Part shown: positions 22,587 to 28,727 of the stretch, piece after piece
Position numbering within the stretch: position 1 is the stretch's first letter
Layout: every line of letters begins with the position of its first letter
Source of the DNA: a virus
Strand: one strand, 5' to 3'
DNA: 29,057 bases
Virus record (IMG/VR): IMGVR_UViG_3300025759_000487
Span: 1 to 29,057 of that record
Notes under the pieces: model-generated
Told to the model about the DNA's origin: nothing
What the model saw: only the letters and a program-made list of their open reading frames with translations
Database searches by the model: none
Position numbers and translations under genes: made by a program

Positions 22587-22680
22587 TGTCGCCCTTTAAA
22601 ATTTTAGTTATTTGTGAGAGAGCCAGATGGAGGTATCCGACTCTCTCGTAGGAGTTAAGTATAATGACAACTATGAACAT
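22555..22680 (-). CDS. Possible 41-residue protein upstream of the primase-helicase
   Basis: ATG at 22680, stop at 22557-22555, overlapping the primase-helicase start by 32 bases. The sequence starts MFIVVIILNSYERVGYLHLA then LSQITKILKGDNGKHRQERI. It has a short hydrophobic head and an ordinary helix (VGYLHLALSQITKIL). The stretch uses C-ending codons (GTC, CTC, CTG) that are rare elsewhere, and it coincides with the GC-rich hairpin. No good ribosome binding site. It may be a real small gene, or just open frame through a structured leader. Confidence 0.35.
   Translation of the reverse strand: MFIVVIILNSYERVGYLHLALSQITKILKGDNGKHRQERIC
22616..22647 (-). promoter_or_regulatory. GC-rich hairpin in the leader of the primase-helicase gene
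   Basis: GAGAGAG (22616-22622) and CTCTCTC (22641-22647) form a perfect 7-bp stem. Inside it GGA (22629-22631) pairs with TCC (22636-22638) around a GGTA loop. This is the GC-richest spot of its neighbourhood and lies in the 119-base gap between ssb and primase-helicase. No T run follows on the minus strand, so it fits an mRNA processing or attenuation element better than a plain terminator. Confidence 0.5.
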
Positions 22681-22705
22681 TATATCTTGTGGTTTTTTAG
22701 ACTAT

Positions 22706-23158
22706 TTAAAAATCACTATTAATAGATTCACCGTCAGAAGATGTACCTTCAACTGTGAAATCCTCATTAGGAGTGTACTCAACTAAGTCTAAAACTTGTA
22801 CTGCTTGTAAGTCTAAACCTTTACCAGTCTTACCTTTGTAATTCCAGTCATAAGATTTATACATTACTTTTACTTTACTGCCGTTACCGACTATCTTATC
22901 TAACGGTTTCTTTTCTGCATCAACTAATTGAGGCTGTTGATTTTTATCACCGTTAGCCTTAGATACTTTTCTTTTAAACTTAATGATGTTCTTAATTGTC
23001 TCATCATTAATTGTTGTTTCACCAACTGAGAAACCTTGCTTTTGAAATTCAGATGCTGTTGCATCATCAACTGCTAAGTCTATTCTCCACATTGGTTCAA
23101 ACTTTTCATTGGGTCTAGTTATAGATGCCCAATAAGCTGTTCCTTCTACTATTGCCAT
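22706..23158 (-). CDS. Single-stranded DNA-binding protein (T7 gp2.5-like role)
   Basis: 150 residues, of the kind often listed as phage ssDNA-binding proteins (DUF2815-like). The start MAIVEGTAYWASITRPNEKF and the core IVGNGSKVKVMYKSYDWNYK then GKTGKGLDLQAVQVLDLVEY follow the pattern of an OB fold with a conserved YKSYDW...GKxGxGLDLQAVQVxDLVEY block. The C-terminus is acidic and ends GESINSDF, like the aromatic-capped acidic tails with which SSBs hold polymerase and helicase. It is the first gene of the core replication set, behind its own promoter, with AAAGGAA before the ATG. Confidence 0.85.
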   Translation of the reverse strand: MAIVEGTAYWASITRPNEKFEPMWRIDLAVDDATASEFQKQGFSVGETTINDETIKNIIKFKRKVSKANGDKNQQPQLVDAEKKPLDKIVGNGSKVKVMYKSYDWNYKGKTGKGLDLQAVQVLDLVEYTPNEDFTVEGTSSDGESINSDF

Positions 23159-23203
23159 AATATATTTCCTTTTATGTTATTTAATTTATTTGACATGACA
23201 GAA

Positions 23204-23232
23204 TCTATATCAAATTTTTTCATCCATGTCAA
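23204..23232 (-). promoter_or_regulatory. Promoter for ssb and the replication genes (extended -10)
   Basis: On the minus strand, TTGACA (23232-23227), a 17-base spacer and TATAGA (23209-23204), preceded by TGA, which makes an extended -10. All six -35 bases are consensus. The RNA start is expected near 23197, 39 bases before the ssb ATG. It begins inside the last codons of the coiled-coil gene upstream. Confidence 0.65.
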
Positions 23233-23497
23233 CACTATCTGACACTTTTTTTTCACTTTGTTCACTTAATACTTTATCTATTTTCTTAGATAAATCTTGC
23301 TTTTTATTTAGTTTAATTTCTAAGTCATTAATTTTTCTACCCATAGATTGTATATCATCGTTAGCTTGTTCTAATTCAATTAAGATTTTTTTAATTCTTA
23401 AATCTTTATCCTTAATTGTTTTAAAGTTTTCTTCCTTCTCTTTAGTTAATTCAACTATTGTATCTTTATACTGTCTAATTAAATCTTTATCAGCCAT
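23210..23497 (-). CDS. Coiled-coil protein before ssb
   Basis: 95 residues from ATG at 23497; the longer frame to 23515 needs TTG. It is almost entirely charged helix: LTKEKEENFKTIKDKDLRIK and KINDLEIKLNKKQDLSKKID, with an acidic end VSDSVDMDEKI. A dimeric coiled coil is likely. It follows the nuclease-like gene with a 2-base gap and carries the ssb promoter in its 3' end. Function unknown. Confidence 0.55.
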   Translation of the reverse strand: MADKDLIRQYKDTIVELTKEKEENFKTIKDKDLRIKKILIELEQANDDIQSMGRKINDLEIKLNKKQDLSKKIDKVLSEQSEKKVSDSVDMDEKI

Positions 23498-23499
23498 AA

Positions 23500-23886
23500 C
23501 TATATACTGTAACAATCCTCCTTAAATAATTCTTTGATTGGAATAACAACACACTTACTTGCTCGGTAATCTCCTATACATTTAGTGTGTGTCTTTTTAT
23601 ATTTCTTAACTATCTTTTTTAATCTTGATACTCTGAATACTAAAATGCAATGTTCTTTTTTATCTAGTTCCAAAATATGAAACCACCATTTAGCTTCAGT
23701 CTTATCAATACCAGATGGGTTTCCCCTGTATTCATATTCAATTGCTATGTTGCCTGTCTTTCTCCACCAACTCCTTTCAGTTTTAATTTCAACTTGTTCT
23801 TTACCAAGAAGATTTGCTACTCTCTTCTCTCTAATTTGACCATACTTTAAATCAATGTCAAACTTTGATGTATTATTAAACTTCAC
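23500..23886 (-). CDS. PD-(D/E)XK-like nuclease, possible junction or DNA-end enzyme
   Basis: 128 residues. The diagnostic stretch is LGKEQVEIKTERSWWRKTG (ExK in VEIK), then NIAIEYEYRGNPSGIDKTEA and KWWFHILELD. The form ExK...GNIxIEYExRGxPSGIxxTxAxxW is shared by many short phage proteins often labelled as PD-(D/E)XK-type or Holliday-junction-related; I know it from memory only. No similarity to T7 endonuclease I was seen. It sits next to ssb and replication genes, which fits DNA recombination or host DNA breakdown. Its start overlaps the upstream stop by one base. Confidence 0.6.
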   Translation of the reverse strand: MKFNNTSKFDIDLKYGQIREKRVANLLGKEQVEIKTERSWWRKTGNIAIEYEYRGNPSGIDKTEAKWWFHILELDKKEHCILVFRVSRLKKIVKKYKKTHTKCIGDYRASKCVVIPIKELFKEDCYSI

Positions 23887-24242
23887 TATTGCTCACCTGC
23901 AAATGAACAAATATATTCTAAAAGAAATTTGTTTAGATTTTTATTTTTAAAATGTTTCTCTGCATTATTCTTTTTAATTTTCTTAATTAATCTTAATACA
24001 AAGTCACATTCTAAATCAGCATAGTCACAAGTTAATATAAAGTCTTCATTGTCTTTGTTAAACCATGCATTAGAATCTTCTATTATTCTTTTCTTAACAT
24101 AACCCCAAGCATGAATGTCTACTCCTAATGCATCTAGAATAACTCTAACAAGAACAGACCTCCATAATAATATCTCAGGTGTTATTTGATAACCAGAAGA
24201 ATCTCCTAATGGGTTAACAAATGATTCGGTTTTAATTATCAT
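23886..24242 (-). CDS. Phage protein of unknown function with conserved acidic/Trp core
   Basis: 118 residues. The middle contains EILLWRSVLVRVILDALG and SNAWFNKDNEDFILTCDYAD, followed by LECDFVLRLIKKIKKNN. The LW.....a..D...W.....F...C..A......V pattern recurs in small proteins of alphaproteobacterial phages, as I recall, often beside replication genes; no activity is known to me. It is likely all-helical and soluble. The gene abuts the nuclease-like gene. Confidence 0.55.
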   Translation of the reverse strand: MIIKTESFVNPLGDSSGYQITPEILLWRSVLVRVILDALGVDIHAWGYVKKRIIEDSNAWFNKDNEDFILTCDYADLECDFVLRLIKKIKKNNAEKHFKNKNLNKFLLEYICSFAGEQ

Positions 24243-24245
24243 GAC

Positions 24246-24500
24246 TTAATCCTTTTTAATATCTTTTGTAGTGACTGTTTTATTTTTGTCGCTAACCTTT
24301 TTAATTTTTTCTTTATACGTTTTAGCATCTATCTCCTCTATCGTTGCTCTTGTTTGTTTAACATCTTTGTTAATGATGATAGCATTCTCTGTAAAATTAA
24401 TTTTCTTTTTTAATTTGTCTTCATCTTTTACATCTTCATAGTAATCCTCAATTTGTAAATCTAAACTAACGTAAGATTTTTTTAATATATACTTGCTCAT
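24246..24500 (-). CDS. Small charged protein, unknown
   Basis: 84 residues, Lys/Asp/Glu-rich: MSKYILKKSYVSLDLQIEDY then YEDVKDEDKLKKKINFTENA. A mixed beta-helix start is followed by a very charged helix (EEIDAKTYKEKIKKVSDKNK). No motif. It lies 3 bases from both neighbours, so it is part of the same leftward unit. Confidence 0.45.
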   Translation of the reverse strand: MSKYILKKSYVSLDLQIEDYYEDVKDEDKLKKKINFTENAIIINKDVKQTRATIEEIDAKTYKEKIKKVSDKNKTVTTKDIKKD

Positions 24501-24503
24501 AAA

Positions 24504-24959
24504 TTATTTAATGTAGTACTTCCCTTTTATTATGTATCGTTTAGTTTTATATGTTGTATCTATTTCTAATATTCTTAGAGACAAATACTTTTTGATTAGT
24601 CTTTGTATTACACCTGGATTAACTTCAGGAAACTTTTCTCTTAATGCTTTTATTAAGTTTCTCTTTTTATAATTATCTTTTTCTATTAAAGAAAATAATG
24701 TACTTGATATTTCTGCTTTAACAGATTTCTCAACAACTGGTTTTTCTTTTTCAAACTTAGAAACATCTATCTTATATTTATTTAATAGAGTATTAAAGTC
24801 TTCAGTTGTGCTCCAACTATAACACATCTTAGGCATACTTAGGTTAGCTAACAGCATACCTAATTTTTCTGTCTCCAAGTTATCATATTTATCTAGATAT
24901 GTAAACACTTCACTATCTAATGGTACATCTTTATATTTTTTAGACTCATCGTACATCAT
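24504..24959 (-). CDS. Unknown protein with possible C-terminal winged helix
   Basis: 151 residues. The N-terminus is acidic and helical (MMYDESKKYKDVPLDSEVFT). The last 70 residues (FSLIEKDNYKKRNLIKALRE, then KFPEVNPGVIQRLIKKYLSL and a beta hairpin RILEIDTTYKTKRYIIKGKY) have the helix-helix-helix plus wing order of a winged-helix DNA-binding domain. Given the LexA-like gene just upstream (TAATG overlap), it may be a second regulator. Inference only. Confidence 0.45.
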   Translation of the reverse strand: MMYDESKKYKDVPLDSEVFTYLDKYDNLETEKLGMLLANLSMPKMCYSWSTTEDFNTLLNKYKIDVSKFEKEKPVVEKSVKAEISSTLFSLIEKDNYKKRNLIKALREKFPEVNPGVIQRLIKKYLSLRILEIDTTYKTKRYIIKGKYYIK

Positions 24960-25207
24960 TATCTATACTCCTTTATTATTTCTAGTGCCCTTGCTCGATA
25001 AGGCAATCGTTTAATATAACCTTTAAACTCTAAATGTCCTATCATTTGATGAATACTATTCTTAGATTTTACTCCCATGTATTCTTTCATTTCTTTAAAT
25101 GAAGGCATATAGTTATACTCCTTTTTATATTTCTTTAAGAAATTAAAAAGTTTTACTTGTCTCGGTGTTAACACATTTTCCTCCAACCATTTATAGTTTC
25201 TACCCAT
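24959..25207 (-). CDS. LexA-type DNA-binding protein lacking the protease domain
   Basis: 82 residues from ATG at 25207; the alternative 25222 is a GTG without a ribosome binding site. The order LTPRQVKLFNFLKKYKKEYN, then YMPSFKEMKEYMGVKSKNSI and HQMIGHLEFKGYIKRLPYRA matches the LexA N-terminal winged helix, with the recognition helix near SKNSIHQMIGHL and the wing at GYIKRLPYRARALEI. Full LexA has a C-terminal S24 self-cleaving domain, absent here. It may bind host SOS boxes or phage operators. It overlaps the upstream gene's stop by 8 bases and is coupled to the next gene by TAATG. Confidence 0.85.
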   Translation of the reverse strand: MGRNYKWLEENVLTPRQVKLFNFLKKYKKEYNYMPSFKEMKEYMGVKSKNSIHQMIGHLEFKGYIKRLPYRARALEIIKEYR

Positions 25208-25541
25208 TATGATATTTAGCACCTGCTATTCTTAGTTCTCTCTCATACTTAATATCATCTTTAAGATTTTTAATCTCTTCTCTTAAAGCAATATTTTCTT
25301 TAACAAGTTTTAATCTAACTTCTTCAGCATGTTTTAAATCTGCTATCCAGTCATTAGATTTATATTTTAAATTAGTAAACTTAACTTCTAAATCTTTAAT
25401 CTCTTTTATAAGATTAAAATTATTTTCTGAAAGTTCAGAAGTCCAATCTAATAATTTAGAGTACTCATCCTTACTCTCTTGAACATTTTTACTTAACTCT
25501 TCTAAGTAAACATCACCGTAAGATGTAATATCATCAGTCAT
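25200..25541 (-). CDS. Coiled-coil protein, unknown
   Basis: 113 residues from ATG at 25541, which has AGGA 7 bases upstream and overlaps the previous stop as ATGACTGA; a start at 25607 would overlap the previous gene by 74 bases. It is nearly all helix: VYLEELSKNVQESKDEYSKL and EVRLKLVKENIALREEIKNL. It likely forms a dimeric coiled coil. Function unknown. Confidence 0.5.
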   Translation of the reverse strand: MTDDITSYGDVYLEELSKNVQESKDEYSKLLDWTSELSENNFNLIKEIKDLEVKFTNLKYKSNDWIADLKHAEEVRLKLVKENIALREEIKNLKDDIKYERELRIAGAKYHNG

Positions 25542-25758
25542 TTTTTTCCTCATAGTTGTAGTCTTTCGACTGTTCAAATAAAAAGTATTCATAATCATTA
25601 TACTCACTATTCTCTTTCATAATGTTAACATAATCGTCAGCACTATGTTTGTTTATGAATTGCTTTTCTAAAATATATCTATCACTAAATTTAAATTTAC
25701 CCATGACAATATATTTTCTTAATTGATTTTCTTTTTCTTTTTTACCAAATCCAAACAT
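25534..25758 (-). CDS. Small aromatic and charged protein, unknown
   Basis: 74 residues: MFGFGKKEKENQLRKYIVMG then KFKFSDRYILEKQFINKHSA. The C-terminus is acidic and Tyr-rich (YNDYEYFLFEQSKDYNYEEK). No domain recognised. Ribosome binding site AGGAGG lies about 6-7 bases before the ATG, supporting an early gene. Confidence 0.5.
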   Translation of the reverse strand: MFGFGKKEKENQLRKYIVMGKFKFSDRYILEKQFINKHSADDYVNIMKENSEYNDYEYFLFEQSKDYNYEEKND

Positions 25759-25770
25759 ATGATTTCCTCC

Positions 25771-25986
25771 TTAGTCTGTGTATTGATGTTGTTTAATTTT
25801 AATATCTAACTCTAAATGAGTTCCTTCATGAGCATCACATAGTTCTTCTAGCATTGCTATAAATTTTTTGTGGTGCACACCATCAGTTGAATTTAAAGTT
25901 AACTTAGTTAAATCATTATCATACTTTTCTTTTTTAGAATTGTACTCTTGACCTATAACTTTTATATTATATTTATCTATAAACAT
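25771..25986 (-). CDS. Small soluble protein, unknown
   Basis: 71 residues: MFIDKYNIKVIGQEYNSKKE then KYDNDLTKLTLNSTDGVHHK and a helix FIAMLEELCDAHEGTHLELD. The mixed alpha/beta pattern with His-rich patches gives no family. It begins directly after the upstream stop. Early region. Confidence 0.45.
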   Translation of the reverse strand: MFIDKYNIKVIGQEYNSKKEKYDNDLTKLTLNSTDGVHHKKFIAMLEELCDAHEGTHLELDIKIKQHQYTD

Positions 25987-26223
25987 TTATATACCTCCTT
26001 GTAAAATATTTAATATTATTGATAGTGATAATATTGCTAACAAGATAAACACTACACCAAAGATTGTATGTCTTAGTGAAGGCTCTTGTTCTTTTTTTAT
26101 TTTCTTATGTCTTCCCATATACCAATCACCAGGTTCATAGTTCCATCGTTTACCATGATGTCCTCTCCAATCAGCATACTTCATTCTTAGTTTAACTATT
26201 ATTGTTTTTATATTTGTTTTCAT
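25987..26223 (-). CDS. Small membrane protein with C-terminal TM
   Basis: 78 residues. A basic, Trp/His-rich cytoplasmic part (KYADWRGHHGKRWNYEPGDW) precedes one TM segment (about 53-74, IFGVVFILLAILSLSIILNI). It is probably N-in with the domain in the cytoplasm. Possible jobs in the early phase are membrane remodelling or superinfection exclusion, unproven. TTGACA lies 29-34 bases upstream on the minus strand. Confidence 0.5.
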   Translation of the reverse strand: MKTNIKTIIVKLRMKYADWRGHHGKRWNYEPGDWYMGRHKKIKKEQEPSLRHTIFGVVFILLAILSLSIILNILQGGI

Positions 26224-26251
26224 ATCTTTTCTTTATCACATTTAAAATATT

Positions 26252-26257
26252 TGTCAA
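26252..26257 (-). promoter_or_regulatory. Isolated TTGACA (-35-like) before the small membrane gene
   Basis: TTGACA lies on the minus strand in the 39-base gap upstream of the gene starting at 26223. The best -10 I can find (TAAAGA, 16-base spacing) matches only 3 of 6. A promoter is possible but weak. Confidence 0.25.
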
Positions 26258-26262
26258 GCATT

Positions 26263-26565
26263 TTATTGTAAGTTTTTTTCTTTACATATTCCCATGTCTA
26301 ACAAATTCTGTGCTTGTCTTCCAAACCAACCCTGTAGTTTCCAAGCCATGCCTGTATCAATTAAAAATTGCCAAGCTTTAATTTCATCTTCTGCTTTATC
26401 ACATCTAATATAACCCTCGCATATTCCAACTGCTTGATGTAGTTCCATTACTAACTCCTTTTGTAGTTTTAATTGTTCATATAATTTATAGTGTTGTAAT
26501 TCAGACTTATTACTAAATACTTTCCTACCATAAATAGCTTTTTTAATTCTCACTTTTTTCCTCAT
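26263..26565 (-). CDS. Phage protein of unknown function
   Basis: 100 residues. A basic head (MRKKVRIKKAIYGRKVFSNK) leads into a helix (YKLYEQLKLQKELVMELHQA) and a conserved-looking end (DEIKAWQFLIDTGMAWKLQG, then WFGRQAQNLLDMGIC). The phrase LIDTGMAWKLQGWFGRxAxxLxxxGxC recurs in many tailed-phage proteins in my memory, function unknown. Its start overlaps the homing endonuclease gene by 23 bases. Confidence 0.55.
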   Translation of the reverse strand: MRKKVRIKKAIYGRKVFSNKSELQHYKLYEQLKLQKELVMELHQAVGICEGYIRCDKAEDEIKAWQFLIDTGMAWKLQGWFGRQAQNLLDMGICKEKNLQ

Positions 26566-26896
26566 AATGATTTATTATTTCCTTTGCTGTGTTAATTCTT
26601 TTTTCTGTAGTTAAAAAAGGCAACAAAGATTTACAAGCTTCATAGCATTCCTCATTCAAAACTACCCATGTTTTTTGTGGTTTAGTTATAGTTCCTATAG
26701 CTGATACTCTAGGTTTCCTATCATAAATTTTACCACCAAATAATTCATGTAGTATTTTTATTGGTGTGAAATCTGTATTACAAACTTCTATTCTTATTCT
26801 TTTATAAGGTTCTTGTTTGTATTGAAGATAACCTTCACCATCTATAAAACCACTTGCCCATTTAATCATGCTATCAATATTACTTTTTGTATTCAT
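26543..26896 (-). CDS. Free-standing LAGLIDADG homing endonuclease
   Basis: 117 residues with one LAGLIDADG motif, WASGFIDGEGYL (about 13-24), where the acidic Asp/Glu of DGEG would bind the catalytic metal. The following beta strands (YKRIRIEVCNTDFTPIKILH, then ELFGGKIYDRKPR) and the C-terminal helix (LTTEKRINTAKEIINHYEEK) fit a compact single-motif domain, which works as a homodimer cutting a near-palindromic site. It is not inside an intron or intein that I can see; it overlaps both neighbours (17 and 23 bases), so it has been settled in the early operon. It may spread its own gene or exclude rival phages. Confidence 0.85.
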   Translation of the reverse strand: MNTKSNIDSMIKWASGFIDGEGYLQYKQEPYKRIRIEVCNTDFTPIKILHELFGGKIYDRKPRVSAIGTITKPQKTWVVLNEECYEACKSLLPFLTTEKRINTAKEIINHYEEKSEN

Positions 26897-27038
26897 ATAA
26901 TTTTTCTTCCAGTATTTTTGTTATTGCTCTCACAATAGCATCGTCTCTTTGAGACCATGTTGATTTATTATTTTGTTGTATCTCTTTACTCCATACAATC
27001 CAGTTATCTAATATTTCTTCCATCATTTCTTCAGTCAT
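26880..27038 (-). CDS. Tiny acidic helical protein, unknown
   Basis: 52 residues from ATG at 27038, chosen because AAGGA lies 8 bases upstream and the start overlaps the previous stop (ATGACTGA); the longer frame would overlap by 56 bases. Sequence MTEEMMEEILDNWIVWSKEI then QQNNKSTWSQRDDAIVRAIT. Probably two helices. No family. Confidence 0.45.
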   Translation of the reverse strand: MTEEMMEEILDNWIVWSKEIQQNNKSTWSQRDDAIVRAITKILEEKLYEYKK

Positions 27039-27393
27039 TTTTATTTTCCTTATCAGTATATTCGTCATAACATTCCTTTTCTTCATTCCATTTTAATCTA
27101 ATGTTATCACCAACATAATAGACACCACACAATTGATAGTGTTTAAAGTTTTTCTTTTTAACTTCAATCATACCATCGAACCTAACCATTCTACAACCAT
27201 CACCAGTCCAATAACCTGACCCATCCTCATCATCTTTTTTTATATTCTCAATAAAAAAATGATTAAGTATTCTATAGTCATGGTCATCACCCTCATGTCC
27301 TATATCATCAAGTTGTTGGTCGTTGTATATATGTTGATATTTATATTCATGCTCACCATTCTGCTCATGAAATTCACACATCCAGTATTTCAT
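27031..27393 (-). CDS. Acidic His/Asp-rich protein, unknown
   Basis: 120 residues, with MKYWMCEFHEQNGEHEYKYQ and DIGHEGDDHDYRILNHFFIE. It is very acidic and aromatic, with a cluster of His and Asp residues (about 33-38) that might bind metal. The C-terminus is charged and Lys-rich. A DNA-mimic or host-inhibitor role is possible for an acidic early protein, but there is no direct evidence. The start has AGGAGG about 5-6 bases upstream. Confidence 0.5.
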   Translation of the reverse strand: MKYWMCEFHEQNGEHEYKYQHIYNDQQLDDIGHEGDDHDYRILNHFFIENIKKDDEDGSGYWTGDGCRMVRFDGMIEVKKKNFKHYQLCGVYYVGDNIRLKWNEEKECYDEYTDKENKND

Positions 27394-27403
27394 TTATCCT
27401 CCT

Positions 27404-27595
27404 TTATATTTCTTTATAATTTCTATCTGCATTATTTAATGCATTACATAAACTTTCCATATCATTTGCATCAAATTCTATTTCACTTATTGCTGTTGTA
27501 TCTAACTGATAATAATGTTCAGTTGGTGCATAACAAATAATTTCTTCTCCACTTTCATCTTGCCTATAACATTTATATATAAATCTTTCTGCCAT
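27404..27595 (-). CDS. Small acidic protein, unknown
   Basis: 63 residues from ATG at 27595, which has GAGG about 9 bases upstream; a start at 27631 lacks a site. Sequence MAERFIYKCYRQDESGEEII, then CYAPTEHYYQLDTTAISEIE and an acidic helix (FDANDMESLCNALNNADRNY). No family recognised. Early region. Confidence 0.5.
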   Translation of the reverse strand: MAERFIYKCYRQDESGEEIICYAPTEHYYQLDTTAISEIEFDANDMESLCNALNNADRNYKEI

Positions 27596-27596
27596 T

Positions 27597-27758
27597 TTAT
27601 TGTGCCTCCATATGTTGTTGCCATGCCTCATTAATTTCTGTTTTTAAATTATACAATTCGTTAGGGTCTTTACTGTTTAATATATCAGTTAAAATTTCTG
27701 GCAACCATTTATGATACTCATCATCTAACCAATATAATACCATATCTTTTGTTATCAC
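27597..27758 (-). CDS. Small protein with GTG start, unknown
   Basis: 53 residues from GTG at 27758, with a strong site GGAGGT 8 bases before it, which decides this start over a downstream ATG five codons later. Sequence MITKDMVLYWLDDEYHKWLP, then EILTDILNSKDPNELYNLKT. It is helical and acidic. Its stop lies just before the next start. No family recognised. Confidence 0.55.
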   Translation of the reverse strand: MITKDMVLYWLDDEYHKWLPEILTDILNSKDPNELYNLKTEINEAWQQHMEAQ

Positions 27759-27759
27759 T

Positions 27760-27939
27760 TTATTTTACCTCCGTTATTTCTGTATCTTCTGTTGACATTT
27801 CATCTTTAACTATTTTCCACTCACCAATGTACTCTTCATTCTCCATTTTTTCATAAGCATCATCTTCATCATTGGCTAGTACATAGTTCTCTTCTATTTG
27901 ATAACCTCTAATTAGATTAGAGACTTTCCATTTTTTCAT
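27760..27939 (-). CDS. Small acidic protein, unknown
   Basis: 59 residues: MKKWKVSNLIRGYQIEENYV then LANDEDDAYEKMENEEYIGE. A beta-rich start (KKWKVSNLIRGYQIEENYVLA) and an acidic second half. GAGGA lies 6 bases before the ATG. Its start overlaps the upstream stop (ATGA), and it ends 1 base before the GTG start of the following gene. No family recognised. Confidence 0.5.
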   Translation of the reverse strand: MKKWKVSNLIRGYQIEENYVLANDEDDAYEKMENEEYIGEWKIVKDEMSTEDTEITEVK

Positions 27940-28091
27940 TTTACTTCCTCCTCTAGTTCAGTTAACCACTCATCAATCATTGATGCTACATCATCAGGCA
28001 TATCTAATAAAACTTCTTCTTTACCATTGCTCCAAGTAATATTAATATTCCAACCTGTTATTCTTAAATCACCTCTTTCATCTACACTCAT
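27936..28091 (-). CDS. Small acidic protein, unknown
   Basis: 51 residues: MSVDERGDLRITGWNINITW then SNGKEEVLLDMPDDVASMID. The pattern is a beta hairpin followed by an acidic helix (DEWLTELEEEV). Overlaps of four bases (ATGA) link it to both neighbours. A strong GGAGG site lies about 6 bases upstream of its ATG. No family recognised. Confidence 0.55.
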   Translation of the reverse strand: MSVDERGDLRITGWNINITWSNGKEEVLLDMPDDVASMIDEWLTELEEEVK

Positions 28092-28399
28092 TTTACTACC
28101 TCCAATATAGGAAAGTTTTTATCATACTCTCTTAGAAAAGTATCTCTCTCATAGTCTAATGTTTCGTACCACTCTTGCTTGTATCCTTCTTCATCTAATC
28201 CCCATCTTAAATGTATCTGTATCCAAGTTAGATTGCCTTGTTCATCTTTATTAGTATCAATTACTTTGCTCTCACACCAACCGTCTTTGTGTAAATTACT
28301 TGACCTAAAACATTCAGCAAGAAATTCACCGTAGTTTGTCATGTTAGCTTCAGTAAATTCTCTTCTTAATTTTTTTGTATCATAGAAAAAACTAACCAT
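28088..28399 (-). CDS. Early protein, unknown
   Basis: 103 residues: MVSFFYDTKKLRREFTEANM, then CFRSSNLHKDGWCESKVIDT and WIQIHLRWGLDEEGYKQEWY. It is a mixed, soluble fold without motif, with two Cys and several Trp. GGAGG before its ATG supports translation. Its first base overlaps the stop of the upstream gene. No family recognised. Confidence 0.5.
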   Translation of the reverse strand: MVSFFYDTKKLRREFTEANMTNYGEFLAECFRSSNLHKDGWCESKVIDTNKDEQGNLTWIQIHLRWGLDEEGYKQEWYETLDYERDTFLREYDKNFPILEVVK

Positions 28400-28599
28400 T
28401 ATATTTGTACCTCCGTTTGTTCATTATATATTTCTTCAACTAAGTTCTCATCAATAAAGTATCCATTAGTTTTATCAACAAAGAAATAATAATTTCTTAA
28501 TGTTTGTTTTACTTCCTCTAAACTTATATCATCATTGTCATAAAACAAATCTGATATATGTTCTCTTACTTCTTCAACTAGGTGTTTGACTTTACCCAT
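28399..28599 (-). CDS. Small acidic helical protein, unknown
   Basis: 66 residues: MGKVKHLVEEVREHISDLFY then DNDDISLEEVKQTLRNYYFF. Mostly helix with an acidic surface. GGGAGG lies 10 bases before the ATG. It overlaps the preceding small gene by 22 bases. No family recognised. Confidence 0.5.
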   Translation of the reverse strand: MGKVKHLVEEVREHISDLFYDNDDISLEEVKQTLRNYYFFVDKTNGYFIDENLVEEIYNEQTEVQI

Positions 28600-28727
28600 T
28601 TTATTATATCCTCCCTTGTTATTCTTAAAGCTTTTGATAAACCCCTTGTCATTGGATTGTCCTCATATATTAATTGAGCAACCGTCTTCCTATCATCTGC
28701 TGTTTGTTTTCTTTTTTTGTACTTCAT
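28578..28727 (-). CDS. Small basic protein with helix-turn-helix-like pattern
   Basis: 49 residues from ATG at 28727 (ATGA overlap with the upstream stop, GGAGG about 5 bases before the upstream-facing ATG). Sequence MKYKKRKQTADDRKTVAQLI, then YEDNPMTRGLSKALRITRED and IIKWVKSNT. The basic head and two helices separated by a NPMTRGLSKAL turn suggest a DNA-binding regulator, but this is inference. It is too small for confident fold assignment. Confidence 0.45.
   Translation of the reverse strand: MKYKKRKQTADDRKTVAQLIYEDNPMTRGLSKALRITREDIIKWVKSNT

Noticed and set aside
23226-23525. Plus-strand ORF of 99 residues, Ser/Leu-rich.
   Set aside because: Antisense of the Lys/Glu-rich coiled-coil gene; composition is the expected mirror image.
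27259-27540. Plus-strand hydrophobic ORF of 93 residues.
   Set aside because: It lies antisense to two well-supported leftward genes, and its Leu/Ile/Tyr-rich content is what the complement of acidic, AT-rich coding DNA produces. No ribosome site seen.
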